This document shows, piece by piece, positions 10,890-23,097 of a DNA stretch of 64,000 nucleotides (positions within the stretch are counted from its first letter, which is position 1; the number at the start of each line of letters is the position of its first letter). A program made the translations under genes and the position numbers. The notes below the pieces were generated by a model. It was not told where the DNA came from. It worked only from the letters and a program-made list of their open reading frames with translations, and searched no databases. The stretch comes from Inia geoffrensis (taxonomy: Eukaryota > Chordata > Mammalia > Artiodactyla > Iniidae), in contig JAZAQT010000348.1 in NCBI GenBank assembly GCA_036417435.1, positions 124,001 through 188,000 of the forward strand. The letters are read 5' to 3'.

Positions 10890-11546
10890 CACACTGCCCT
10901 AACAATCTTACCAACTCTGCTGAAGGGCACCTATCACCCACAAGGCCTACGGTCTGCGGTTTTGCAGAAACAACCCTGCCCTCAAGAAATATCCTGGGCT
11001 AGGTCATCTGAAACAAATTCAAATCAGGCCCGACCCTGAGGCAGGAAACTTTCCACAACTCACTGGTACTCACCTGCGTTTTAGAAAACAGCACATTCAA
11101 AAGAAAAGATGCTCAGGATCTGTCCTGATTAGAGAGTGCAAAGAAAGCTAGACGAGGTGTTCCCTGGCTGCTGTCCTCTCGAACCCTAAAAGCGTAAGTG
11201 CTCAAGAGGGCATGCCAAAAAGTGAAGCCAGCTATTGCTGTTGGTGGGGTTGTAAATCGCTAACAGCCGGTATGAGGCACAGTAGGCATATTCCTTACCA
11301 AACTAAACACTGGAAGTACCACGAGATTCGGCATCCCCGCTGCAGGTGGTATAACCAGAGACAAGCATCATTGGAAGGAAGCACTTGCACCCCAGCAGTC
11401 ATTGTGGTTCCCATGACCGCAGCCAAAACATAGAAATGGACGGAATGGGGACCGAAGGGTGAATGGAGAAAGATGTTCTGCTACCTATGCACCCTCGACC
11501 ACCACTCAGCCACAGAACAAAATGAACCCATATTCGTTGCAGCAGC

Positions 11547-13235
11547 ATGGGTGGAGCAGTAGATGATCTCACTAATCCCGGCCAATTAGAGGCAGCAAGA
11601 CACATATCCCAGGATATCACACTTTTGTCTGCCATCGAAATACGGATACTGAGGAAGCTAGTACAAAAAGGAAACACAGGTTCACAAAGGGAAGAAAGAA
11701 GCCTGGAGTTCCCTGAGGGGGACATTGGAGACTGGGGAGGGTTAAGTAGGAGGTCGGGATTCACAGAAACTCGCTTAACGCTTAACGTATCAAACAGTGC
11801 TCAGCAAGAGGGACCCACCCGAAAGCACAGGGAACGCTACAAAACATTCCTCAAGAAAAGAAGAGTGCAAAGAATCCGAAACCCTAAGGGTATAGCTACG
11901 TGTATAATTGCATCAAGTGGCCGGACAACACAAACAGACGCAACACTGCATATGAACTAGGCTGAAAGGGAAAAGTGCTGTACAATGACAAGGCAAGTAA
12001 GGGGTTAAGCAATGCCTACTCTGTTACCTCAGGCCCCTGTGATGTCATTACCACGGTAAGGGTCCTGGAGCCTCGGCAGGCTTGGGTCCCACAGCCGGAG
12101 CATGCTGCTGCTGAGGCAGCAAGGGAGCAGGACGTGCCACCTGACAAGCGGCACCTCGGACCGCTATTGCCCATTCTCCCCTGCGTGGTACCACAATCTC
12201 CCGATCCAACGCGGCCCTTCTACAGTTAAGCGAAGCCTGGTGTACCCAAATGAGGGTGGAGCAGCTGAGAGGGGAGCGCGGTGAAGAAACCGGAACTCCA
12301 CAGCTCCTGCTAGGCAGGTTCCCACCTCCAGCTCTCTTCATTAGAGTCGCCCCACCTGCGAACCACGGCACCCTCCGCATAGCCCACTTGCAAGGCTTGC
12401 GATATGCCTGGGATGGGGCAGTGCAGGTCAAGGGGCAGGGGGTGAGCATACACAAGCCCAGAGGTGTGTGTTTAGCCACGTTCGCCTCCCCATTGCCAAT
12501 CCAACACCGGGACCCCCGCTAACGCTTTCTTTCCCCAGGTTACAAGAGACGACACGGAGTAGTGCTGCCGCCTCGTGGCACACTGCCGTAACAACCTTAC
12601 CAACTGTGCTGAAAAGCACCTATCCTTCACAAGGCCTAGAGCCTGCCCCTTTGCAAACACAACCCTGCCCTCCAGACATATCCTGGGCTAGGTAATCTGA
12701 AATGAATCCAAATCAGGCTCGACTCTCAGGCAGAAACCCTTCAAGACCTCAGTGGTACTCACACGCGTTTCAGAAAACAGCACATTCAAATGAAAAGATG
12801 CTCAGGATCTCTCATGATTAGAGAGTGAAAAGAAAGCTAGATGAGGGGATCCCTGGCTGCAATCCTCTTAAACCGTAAAATTTTAAGTGCTCTAGAGGGC
12901 ATGCCACAAAGTGAAGCAAGCTATTGCTGTTGGTGGGATTGTAAACTGGTAACAGACGGTATGAGGATCAGTAGGCACATTCCTTACCACACTAAACACT
13001 GGAGGTACCACGAGATTCGGCAACAACGCTGCAGGTCGTATAACCAGAGATTAGCATCATTGGAAGGAAACACTTGCACCCCAGCAGCCGTTGTGGTACC
13101 CCTGACCACAGCCAAGACATACAAACAAACGAACTGTCGCGCGAGGGGTGAAGGGAGAAAGATGTTCCACTACCCACACACCCTCGACTACCACTCAGCC
13201 ATAGAATAAAATGAACTCATAGTGTTTGCAGCAGC
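11547..13235 (+). repeat. Monomer B3, 1689 bp
   Basis: Class B copy and first member of the B3-B4-B5 subgroup (CGGAACTCC near 12291; GCAACACTGCATATG near 11941). Confidence 0.92.
12565..12578 (-). promoter_or_regulatory. CTCF-like core, B3
   Basis: CCACGAGGCGGCAG. Confidence 0.6.
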
Positions 13236-14856
13236 ATGGGTGGAGCACTAAATGATCTCACTAACTCTGGTCAATTAGAGGCAGCGAGACACATATCCCC
13301 GCATATCACTTATGTGTGCAGTCTACCTAGGGACACAAAGGAAGCTAGGAAAGAAAGGAAACACAGGTTCACAAAGGGAAGAAAGAAGCGAGGAGTTCGA
13401 ACAGGGGGAGATTGGAGACCGGGGAAGGGTGAATTACGAGAGTGGGATTCACAGAAAAACATTTAACCTATCAAAAAGTGCTCATCAAGGGCGACTCACC
13501 CGAAAGAACATGGGACGCTACAGAATATTCCTGGATAAACTAACAGCGCAAAGAATCCGAAACCCGACAGGTAGAGCTACGTTTGAAATTGCATCAAGGG
13601 GCTGTAGAGCTGAAAGAGACGCAACATTGTATATAAACTCTGCTGAAAGGGAAAACAACTGTTCAATGACAAGGCAAGTAAGGGCTTAAGAAATGCCCAC
13701 ATTCTTACCTCAGGTCTCTGTGACGTCGGCTGGTGTCAGACCCCTGGAGCCTCAGCAGGCCTGTGTCCCGCGGCTGAAGGATGCCGCTGCTGTTCTCCCC
13801 TGCGTGGTACGAAAATCTCCTGATCCAACATGGCCCTCCTGCAGGTAAGCACAGCCGCATGCACCCAAATGATGGTGGAACAGCTGAGAGGGAAGGGCTG
13901 TGAAGAAACCGGATCTCCACAGCTCCTGCTAGGCAAGTTCCCGCCACCAGCTCACTTCATTAGCGTCGCCGCACCTGCGAACCACGGCACCGTCTGAGTA
14001 GCCCACTTGCAAGGCTTGCGATATGCCTGGGGTGGGGCAGTGCAGTTGAAGGGGCAGGAGGTGAGCCTACAAAAGGCCAGGTGTGTGTGTTTAGCCACGT
14101 TCGACTCCCCATGTCCAATCCAACACCGGGAACCCCGCTAAGGCTTTCTTTCCCCACGTTCGCAGAGACGGCACGGTGCAGTGCTGCCGCCTCGTGGCAC
14201 ACTGCCGTAACAATCTTACCAACTGTGCTGAAGGGCACCTATCATCCACAAGGCCTACGGCCTGCGGCTTTGGAGACACAACCCTGCCCTCAAGAAATAT
14301 CCTGGGCTAGGTCATCTGAAACAAATTCAAATCAGGCCCGACACTGAGGCAGGAACCTTTCCAGAACTCAGTGGTACTTACCCGCGCGTTTTAGAAAACA
14401 GCACATTCAAAAGAAAACATGCTCAGGATCTGTCCTGATTAGAGAGTGCAAAGAAAGCTAGACGAGGTGTTCCCTGGCTGCTGTCCTCTCGAACCCTAAA
14501 AGCGTAAGTGCTCAAGAGGGCATGCCAAAAAGTGAAGCCAGCTATTGCTGTTGGTGGGGTTGTAAATCGCTAACAGCCGGTATGAGGTACAGTAGGCATA
14601 TTCCTTACCAAACTACACACTGGAAGTACCACGAGATTCGGCAACCCCGCTGCAGGTCGTATAACCAGAGACAAGCATCATTGGAAGGAAGCACTTGCAC
14701 CCCAGCAGTCATTGTGGTTCCCATGACCGCAGCCAAAACATAGAAATGGACGGAATGGGGACCGAAGGGTGAATGGAGAAAGATGTTCTGCTACCTATGC
14801 ACCCTGGACCACCACTCAGCCACAGAACAAAATGAACCCATACTCGTTGCAGCAGC
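13236..14856 (+). repeat. Hybrid monomer C3/A, 1621 bp
   Basis: C-type from its start through CCCGCGCGTTTTAG (14381-14394) and A-type from GGCTGCTGTCC (A-diagnostic T at 14482) to its end, where it reads GTTGGTGGGGTTG and AAAGTGAAGCC. The breakpoint lies in the sequence shared by both classes, 14389-14481. It leads straight into B4, as a true A would. This is the expected product of unequal exchange between C and the next A, deleting about one monomer. Confidence 0.9.
14184..14197 (-). promoter_or_regulatory. CTCF-like core, C3/A hybrid
   Basis: CCACGAGGCGGCAG. It lies in the C-derived part, so the hybrid keeps the stronger site. Confidence 0.6.
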
Positions 14857-16545
14857 ATGGGTGGAGCAGTAGATGATCTCACTAATCCCGGCCAATTAGA
14901 GGCAGCAAGACACATATCCCAGGATATCACACTTTTGTCTGCCATCGAAATACGGATACTGAGGAAGCTAGTACAAAAAGGAAACACAGGTTCACAAAGG
15001 GAAGAAAGAAGCCTGGAGTTCCCTGAGGGGGACATTGGAGACTGGGGAGGGTTAAGTAGGAGGTCGGGATTCACAGAAACTCGCTTAACGCTTAACGTAT
15101 CAAACAGTGCTCAGCAAGAGGGACCCACCCGAAAGCACAGGGAACGCTACAAAACATTCCTCAAGAAAAGAAGAGTGCAAAGAATCCGAAACCCTAAGGG
15201 TATAGCTACGTGTATAATTGCATCAAGTGGCCGGACAACACAAACAGACGCAACACTGCATATGAACTAGGCTGAAAGGGAAAAGTGCTGTACAATGACA
15301 AGGCAAGTAAGGGGTTAAGCAATGCCTACTCTGTTACCTCAGGCCCCTGTGATGTCATTACCACGGTAAGGGTCCTGGAGCCTCGGCAGGCTTGGGTCCC
15401 ACAGCCGGAGCATGCTGCTGCTGAGGCAGCAAGGGAGCAGGACGTGCCACCTGACAAGCGGCACCTCGGACCGCTATTGCCCATTCTCCCCTGCGTGGTA
15501 CCACAATCTCCCGATCCAACGCGGCCCTTCTACAGTTAAGCGAAGCCTGGTGTACCCAAATGAGGGTGGAGCAGCTGAGAGGGGAGCGCGGTGAAGAAAC
15601 CGGAACTCCACAGCTCCTGCTAGGCAGGTTCCCACCTCCAGCTCTCTTCATTAGAGTCGCCCCACCTGCGAACCACGGCACCCTCCGCATAGCCCACTTG
15701 CAAGGCTTGCGATATGCCTGGGATGGGGCAGTGCAGGTCAAGGGGCAGGGGGTGAGCATACACAAGCCCAGAGGTGTGTGTTTAGCCACGTTCGCCTCCC
15801 CATTGCCAATCCAACACCGGGACCCCCGCTAACGCTTTCTTTCCCCAGGTTACAAGAGACGACACGGAGTAGTGCTGCCGCCTCGTGGCACACTGCCGTA
15901 ACAACCTTACCAACTGTGCTGAAAAGCACCTATCCTTCACAAGGCCTAGAGCCTGCCCCTTTGCAAACACAACCCTGCCCTCCAGACATATCCTGGGCTA
16001 GGTAATCTGAAATGAATCCAAATCAGGCTCGACTCTCAGGCAGAAACCCTTCAAGACCTCAGTGGTACTCACACGCGTTTCAGAAAACAGCACATTCAAA
16101 TGAAAAGATGCTCAGGATCTCTCATGATTAGAGAGTGAAAAGAAAGCTAGATGAGGGGATCCCTGGCTGCAATCCTCTTAAACCGTAAAATTTTAAGTGC
16201 TCTAGAGGGCATGCCACAAAGTGAAGCAAGCTATTGCTGTTGGTGGGATTGTAAACTGGTAACAGACGGTATGAGGATCAGTAGGCACATTCCTTACCAC
16301 ACTAAACACTGGAGGTACCACGAGATTCGGCAACAACGCTGCAGGTCGTATAACCAGAGATTAGCATCATTGGAAGGAAACACTTGCACCCCAGCAGCCG
16401 TTGTGGTACCCCTGACCACAGCCAAGACATACAAACAAACGAACTGTCGCGCGAGGGGTGAAGGGAGAAAGATGTTCCACTACCCACACACCCTCGACTA
16501 CCACTCAGCCATAGAATAAAATGAACTCATAGTGTTTGCAGCAGC
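14857..16545 (+). repeat. Monomer B4, 1689 bp
   Basis: Class B copy, nearly identical to B3 and B5. Its upstream junction reads CACCCTGGACC, where neighbours read CACCCTCGACC. Confidence 0.92.
15875..15888 (-). promoter_or_regulatory. CTCF-like core, B4
   Basis: CCACGAGGCGGCAG. Confidence 0.6.
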
Positions 16546-18166
16546 ATGGGTGGAGCACTAAATGATCTCACTAACTCTGGTCAATTAGAGGCAGCGAGAC
16601 ACATATCCCCGCATATCACTTATGTGTGCAGTCTACCTAGGGACACAAAGGAAGCTAGGAAAGAAAGGAAACACAGGTTCACAAAGGGAAGAAAGAAGCG
16701 AGGAGTTCGAACAGGGGGAGATTGGAGACCGGGGAAGGGTGAATTACGAGAGTGGGATTCACAGAAAAACATTTAACCTATCAAAAAGTGCTCATCAAGG
16801 GCGACTCACCCGAAAGAACATGGGACGCTACAGAATATTCCTGGATAAACTAACAGCGCAAAGAATCCGAAACCCGACAGGTAGAGCTACGTTTCAAATT
16901 GCATCAAGGGGCTGTAGAGCTGAAAGAGACGCAACATTGTATATAAACTCTGCTGAAAGGGAAAACAACTGTTCAATGACAAGGCAAGTAAGGGCTTAAG
17001 AAATGCCCACATTCTTACCTCAGGTCTCTGTGACGTCGGCTGGTGTCAGACCCCTGGAGCCTCAGCAGGCCTGTGTCCCGCGGCTGGAGGATGCCGCTGC
17101 TGTTCTCCCCTGCGTGGTACGAAAATCTCCTGATCCAACATGGCCCTCCTGCAGGTAAGCACAGCCGCATGCACCCAAATGATGGTGGAACAGCTGAGAG
17201 GGAAGGGCTGTGAAGAAACCGGATCTCCACAGCTCCTGCTAGGCAAGTTCCCGCCACCAGCTCACTTCATTAGCGTCGCCGCACCTGCGAACCACGGCAC
17301 CGTCTGAGTAGCCCACTTGCAAGGCTTGCGATATGCCTGGGGTGGGGCAGTGCAGTTGAAGGGGCAGGAGGTGAGCCTACAAAAGGCCAGGTGTGTGTGT
17401 TTAGCCACGTTCGACTCCCCATGTCCAATCCAACACCGGGAACCCCGCTAAGGCTTTCTTTCCCCACGTTCGCAGAGACGGCACGGTGCAGTGCTGCCGC
17501 CTCGTGGCACACTGCCGTAACAATCTTACCAACTGTGCTGAAGGGCACCTATCATCCACAAGGCCTACGGCCTGCGGCTTTGGAGACACAACCCTGCCCT
17601 CAAGAAATATCCTGGGCTAGGTCATCTGAAACAAATTCAAATCAGGCCCGACACTGAGGCAGGAACCTTTCCAGAACTCAGTGGTACTTACCCGCGCGTT
17701 TTAGAAAACAGCACATTCAAAAGAAAACATGCTCAGGATCTGTCCTGATTAGAGAGTGCAAAGAAAGCTAGACGAGGTGTTCCCTGGCTGCTGTCCTCTC
17801 GAACCCTAAAAGCGTAAGTGCTCAAGAGGGCATGCCAAAAAGTGAAGCCAGCTATTGCTGTTGGTGGGGTTGTAAATCGCTAACAGCCGGTATGAGGTAC
17901 AGTAGGCATATTCCTTACCAAACTACACACTGGAAGTACCACGAGATTCGGCAACCCCGCTGCAGGTCGTATAACCAGAGACAAGCATCATTGGAAGGAA
18001 GCACTTGCACCCCAGCAGTCATTGTGGTTCCCATGACCGCAGCCAAAACATAGAAATGGACGGAATGGGGACCGAAGGGTGAATGGAGAAAGATGTTCTG
18101 CTACCTATGCACCCTCGACCACCACTCAGCCACAGAACAAAATGAACCCATACTCGTTGCAGCAGC
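16546..18166 (+). repeat. Hybrid monomer C4/A, 1621 bp
   Basis: Second hybrid with the same C-to-A transition interval (17699-17791) and the same private changes as the first. It is a duplicate of it, not an independent exchange. Confidence 0.9.
17494..17507 (-). promoter_or_regulatory. CTCF-like core, C4/A hybrid
   Basis: CCACGAGGCGGCAG, in the C-derived part. Confidence 0.6.
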
Positions 18167-19855
18167 ATGGGTGGAGCAGTACATGATCTCACTAATCCCG
18201 GCCAATTAGAGGCAGCAAGACACATATCCCAAGATATCACACTTTTGTCTGCCATCGAAATACGGATACTGAGGAAGCTAGTACAAAAAGGAAACACAGG
18301 TTCACAAAGGGAAGAAAGAAGCCTGGAGTTCCCTGAGGGGGACATTGGAGACTGGGGAGGGTTAAGTAGGAGGTCGGGATTCACAGAAACTCGCTTAACG
18401 CTTAACGTATCAAACAGTGCTCAGCAAGAGGGACCCACCCGAAAGCACAGGGAACGCTACAAAACATTCCTCAAGAAAAGAAGAGTGCAAAGAATCCGAA
18501 ACCCTAAGGGTATAGCTACGTGTATAATTGCATCAAGTGGCCGGACAACACAAACAGACGCAACACTGCATATGAACTAGGCTGAAAGGGAAAAGTGCTG
18601 TACAATGACAAGGCAAGTAAGGGGTTAAGCAATGCCTACTCTGTTACCTCAGGCCCCTGTGATGTCATTACCACGGTAAGGGTCCTGGAGCCTCGGCAGG
18701 CTTGGGTCCCACAGCCGGAGCATGCTGCTGCTGAGGCAGCAAGGGAGCAGGACGTGCCACCTGACAAGCGGCACCTCGGACCGCTATTGCCCATTCTCCC
18801 CTGCGTGGTACCACAATCTCCCGATCCAACGCGGCCCTTCTACAGTTAAGCGAAGCCTGGTGTACCCAAATGAGGGTGGAGCAGCTGAGAGGGGAGCGCG
18901 GTGAAGAAACCGGAACTCCACAGCTCCTGCTAGGCAGGTTCCCACCTCCAGCTCTCTTCATTAGAGTCGCCCCACCTGCGAACCACGGCACCCTCCGCAT
19001 AGCCCACTTGCAAGGCTTGCGATATGCCTGGGATGGGGCAGTGCAGGTCAAGGGGCAGGGGGTGAGCATACACAAGCCCAGAGGTGTGTGTTTAGCCACG
19101 TTCGCCTCCCCATTGCCAATCCAACACCGGGACCCCCGCTAACGCTTTCTTTCCCCAGGTTACAAGAGACGACACGGAGTAGTGCTGCCGCCTCGTGGCA
19201 CACTGCCGTAACAACCTTACCAACTGTGCTGAAAAGCACCTATCCTTCACAAGGCCTAGAGCCTGCCCCTTTGCAAACACAACCCTGCCCTCCAGACATA
19301 TCCTGGGCTAGGTAATCTGAAATGAATCCAAATCAGGCTCGACTCTCAGGCAGAAACCCTTCAAGACCTCAGTGGTACTCACACGCGTTTCAGAAAACAG
19401 CACATTCAAATGAAAAGATGCTCAGGATCTCTCATGATTAGAGAGTGAAAAGAAAGCTAGATGAGGGGATCCCTGGCTGCAATCCTCTTAAACCGTAAAA
19501 TTTTAAGTGCTCTAGAGGGCATGCCACAAAGTGAAGCAAGCTATTGCTGTTGGTGGGATTGTAAACTGGTAACAGACGGTATGAGGATCAGTAGGCACAT
19601 TCCTTACCACACTAAACACTGGAGGTACCACGAGATTCGGCAACAACGCTGCAGGTCGTATAACCAGAGATTAGCATCATTGGAAGGAAACACTTGCACC
19701 CCAGCAGCCGTTGTGGTACCCCTGACCACAGCCAAGACATACAAACAAACGAACTGTCGCGCGAGGGGTGAAGGGAGAAAGATGTTCCACTACCCACACA
19801 CCCTCGACTACCACTCAGCCATAGAATAAAATGAACTCATAGTGTTTGCAGCAGC
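18167..19855 (+). repeat. Monomer B5, 1689 bp
   Basis: Class B copy of the B3-B5 subgroup with private GAGCAGTACATGATC at its start and TCCCAAGATATC near 18229. Confidence 0.92.
19185..19198 (-). promoter_or_regulatory. CTCF-like core, B5
   Basis: CCACGAGGCGGCAG. Confidence 0.6.
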
Positions 19856-21476
19856 ATGGGTGGAGCACTAAATGATCTCACTAACTCTGGTCAATTAGAG
19901 GCAGCGAGACACATATCCCCGCATATCACTTATGTGTGCAGTCTACCTAGGGACACAAAGGAAGCTAGGAAAGAAAGGAAACACAGGTTCACAAAGGGAA
20001 GAAAGAAGCGAGGAGTTCGAACAGGGGGAGATTGGAGACCGGGGAAGGGTGAATTACGAGAGTGGGATTCACAGAAAAACATTTAACCTATCAAAAAGTG
20101 CTCATCAAGGGCGACTCACCCGAAAGAACATGGGACGCTACAGGATATTCCTGGATAAACTAACAGCGCAAAGAATCCGAAACCCGACAGGTAGAGCTAC
20201 GTTTCAAATTGCATCAAGGGGCTGTAGAGCTGAAAGAGACGCAACATTGTATATAAACTCTGCTGAAAGGGAAAACAACTGTTCAATGACAAGGCAAGTA
20301 AGGGCTTAAGAAATGCCCACATTCTTACCTCAGGTCTCTGTGACGTCGGCTGGTGTCAGACCCCTGGAGCCTCAGCAGGCCTGTGTCCCGCGGCTGGAGG
20401 ATGCCGCTGCTGTTCTCCCCTGCGTGGTACGAAAATCTCCTGATCCAACATGGCCCTCCTGCAGGTAAGCACAGCCGCATGCACCCAAATGATGGTGGAA
20501 CAGCTGAGAGGGAAGGGCTGTGAAGAAACCGGATCTCCACAGCTCCTGCTAGGCAAGTTCCCGCCACCAGCTCACTTCATTAGCGTCGCCGCACCTGCGA
20601 ACCACGGCACCGTCTGAGTAGCCCACTTGCAAGGCTTGCGATATGCCTGGGGTGGGGCAGTGCAGGTGAAGGGGCAGGAGGTGAGCCTACAAAAGGCCAG
20701 GTGTGTGTGTTTAGCCACGTTCGACTCCCCATGTCCAATCCAACACCGGGAACCCCGCTAAGGCTTTCTTTCCCCACGTTCGCAGAGACGGCACGGTGCA
20801 GTGCTGCCGCCTCGTGGCACACTGCCGTAACAATCTTACCAACTGTGCTGAAGGGCACCTATCATCCACAAGGCCTACGGCCTGCGGCTTTGGAGACACA
20901 ACCCTGCCCTCAAGAAATATCCTGGGCTAGGTCATCTGAAACAAATTCAAATCAGGCCCGACACTGAGGCAGGAACCTTTCCAGAACTCAGTGGTACTTA
21001 CCCGCGCGTTTTAGAAAACAGCACATTCAAAAGAAAAGATGCTCAGGATCTGTCCTGATTAGAGAGTGCAAAGAAAGCTAGATGAGGTGTTCCCTGGCTG
21101 CAGTCCTCTCAAACGCTAAAAGCGTAAGTGCTCAAGAGGGCATGCCAAAAAGAGAAGCCAGCTATTGCTGTTGGTGGGATTGTAAATCGCTAACAGCCGG
21201 TAAGGGGAACAGTAGGCAAATTCCTTACCAAACTAAACACTGTAGGCACCACGAGATTCGGCCACCCCACTGCAGGTCGTATAACCAGAGACTAGCATCA
21301 TTGGAAGGAAGCACTTGCACCGAAGCAGTCCTTATCGTTCCCATGACCGCGGCCAAGACATAGGAACGAACGCAATGGGGAGCGAGGGGTGAATGGAGAA
21401 AGATGTTCTGCTACCTACGCACCCTCGACCACCACTCAGCCACAGAACAAAATGAACCCATACTCGTTGCAGCAGC
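19856..21476 (+). repeat. Monomer C5, 1621 bp
   Basis: Class C copy with a normal C ending. It shares GTACTTACCCGCGCG with the two hybrids and has a private GCTAGATGAGGTG near 21079. Confidence 0.92.
20804..20817 (-). promoter_or_regulatory. CTCF-like core, C5
   Basis: CCACGAGGCGGCAG. Confidence 0.6.
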
Positions 21477-23097
21477 ATGGGTGGAGCACTAAATGATCTC
21501 AGTAATTCTGGTCAATTAGAGGCAGCAAGACACCTATCCCCGGATATCACTTATGTGTGCATTCTACCTAGAGATACAAAGGAAGCTAGTAAAGAAAGGA
21601 AACACAGGTTCACAAAGGGAAGAAAGAAGCGAGGAGTTCCCACAGGGGGAGGTTGGAGACCGGGGAAGGGTGAATTAGGAGATTGGGATTAACAGAAACA
21701 CACTTAAAATATCAAAAATTGCTCAACAAGGGCGACTCAACCGAAAGCACATGGGACACTACAAAATACTCCTCGATAAACAAACAGGGCAAAGAATCCG
21801 AAACCCTACAGGTACAGCTACGTTCATAATTGCATCACGTGGCTGTAGAACTCAAAGAGACGGAGCATTGTATATAAACTATGCTGAACGAGGAAAGGAC
21901 TGTTCAATGACAAGGCAAGTAAGGGCTTAAGAAATGCCCACTTACTTACCTTAGGCCACTGGGACGTCGGCTGGTGTCCGGACCCTGAAGCCTCAGCAGG
22001 CCTGTGTCCCGAGGCTGGAGGATGCTGCTGCTGTTCTCCCCTGCGAGGTACGAAAATCACACGATCCAACATTGCCCTCCTACAGGTAAGCACAGCCTGG
22101 TGCACCCAGATGATGGTGGAACAGCTGAGAGGGAAGGGCTGTGATGAAACCGGATCTCCACAGCTCCTGCCAGCCAAGTTCCCACCTCCAGCCCACTTCA
22201 TTAGAGTCGCCCCACCTGCGAACCACGGCGCTCTCTGAGTAGAACACTTGCAAGGCTTGCGATATGCCAAGGGTGGAGCAGTGCAGGTTAAGGGGCAGGA
22301 GGTGAGCCTACAAAAGACCAGGTGTGTGTGTGTTTAGCCGCGTTCGACTCCCCATTTCCAACCCAACACCGGGAACCCCGCTAAGGCTTTCTTTCCCCAC
22401 GTTACCAGAGACGACACGGAGCAGTGCGGCCGCCTCGTGGCACACTGCCCTAACAATCTTACCAACTCTGCTGAAGGGCACCTATCACCCACAAGGCCTA
22501 CGGTCTGCGGTTTTGCAGAAACAACCCTGCCCTCAAGAAATATCCTGGGCTAGGTCATCTGAAACGAATTCAAATCAGGCCCGACCCTGAGGCAGGAAAC
22601 TTTCCACAACTCACTGGTACTCACCTGCGTTTTAGAAAACAGCACATTCAAAAGAAAAGATGCTCAGGATCTGTCCTGATTAGAGAGTGCAAAGAAAGCT
22701 AGACGAGGTGTTCCCTGGCTGCTGTCCTCTCGAACCCTAAAAGCGTAAGTGCTCAAGAGGGCATGCCAAAAAGTGAAGCCAGCTATTGCTGTTGGTGGGG
22801 TTGTAAATCGCTAACAGCCGGTATGAGGTACAGTAGGCATATTCCTTACCAAACTAAACACTGGAAGTACCACGAGATTCGGCAACCCCGCTGCAGGTCG
22901 TATAACCAGAGACAAGCATCATTGGAAGGAAGCACTTACACCCCAGCAGTCATTGTGGTTCCCATGACCGCAGCCAAAACATAGAAATGGACGGAATGGG
23001 GACCGAAGGGTGAATGGAGAAAGATGTTCTGCTACCTATGCACCCTCGACCACCACTCAGCCACAGAACAAAATGAACCCATACTCGTTGCAGCAGC
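21477..23097 (+). repeat. Monomer A4, 1621 bp
   Basis: Class A copy with six GT units (22322-22333), private GATCTCAGTAATTC at the start and GAGTAGAACACTTG near 22239. Its GTATGAGGTACAG is shared with the hybrids' A portions. Confidence 0.92.
22427..22440 (-). promoter_or_regulatory. CTCF-like core, A4
   Basis: CCACGAGGCGGCCG. Confidence 0.45.

Larger units (their letters stand above)
9925..11546 (+). repeat. Monomer A3, 1622 bp
   Basis: Class A copy and the longest A, from an extra GT (10770-10781) and an extra C near 10850. Its CTCF-like core is the A variant with CGGCCACCTCGTGG. Confidence 0.92.
9925..14856 (+). repeat. Trimer HOR unit T3 (A3-B3-C3/A hybrid), 4932 bp
   Basis: A-B-C unit whose last monomer begins as C and ends as A. 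A3 is three bases longer than A1: one extra GT dinucleotide near 10770-10781 and one extra C in TTTCCCCCACATT near 10850. The unit is followed directly by B4 and not by an A monomer. Confidence 0.9.
14857..18166 (+). repeat. Dimer HOR unit (B4-C4/A hybrid), 3310 bp
   Basis: Almost identical to 11547-14856, exactly 3310 bp upstream, including shared private changes. These are GTACTTACCCGCGCG, AAAACATGCTC and AACTACACAC in the hybrid, and CGGAACTCC in B. The B plus hybrid pair was therefore duplicated as a block. Confidence 0.92.
18167..21476 (+). repeat. Dimer-length unit (B5-C5), 3310 bp
   Basis: B5 belongs to the same close group as B3 and B4 (CGGAACTCC; GCAACACTGCATATG). C5 keeps the GTACTTACCCGCGCG seen in the hybrids but ends as a normal C monomer (GGCTGCAGTCC, AAAGAGAAGCC). 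The regular trimer order resumes after it with A4. Confidence 0.9.
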
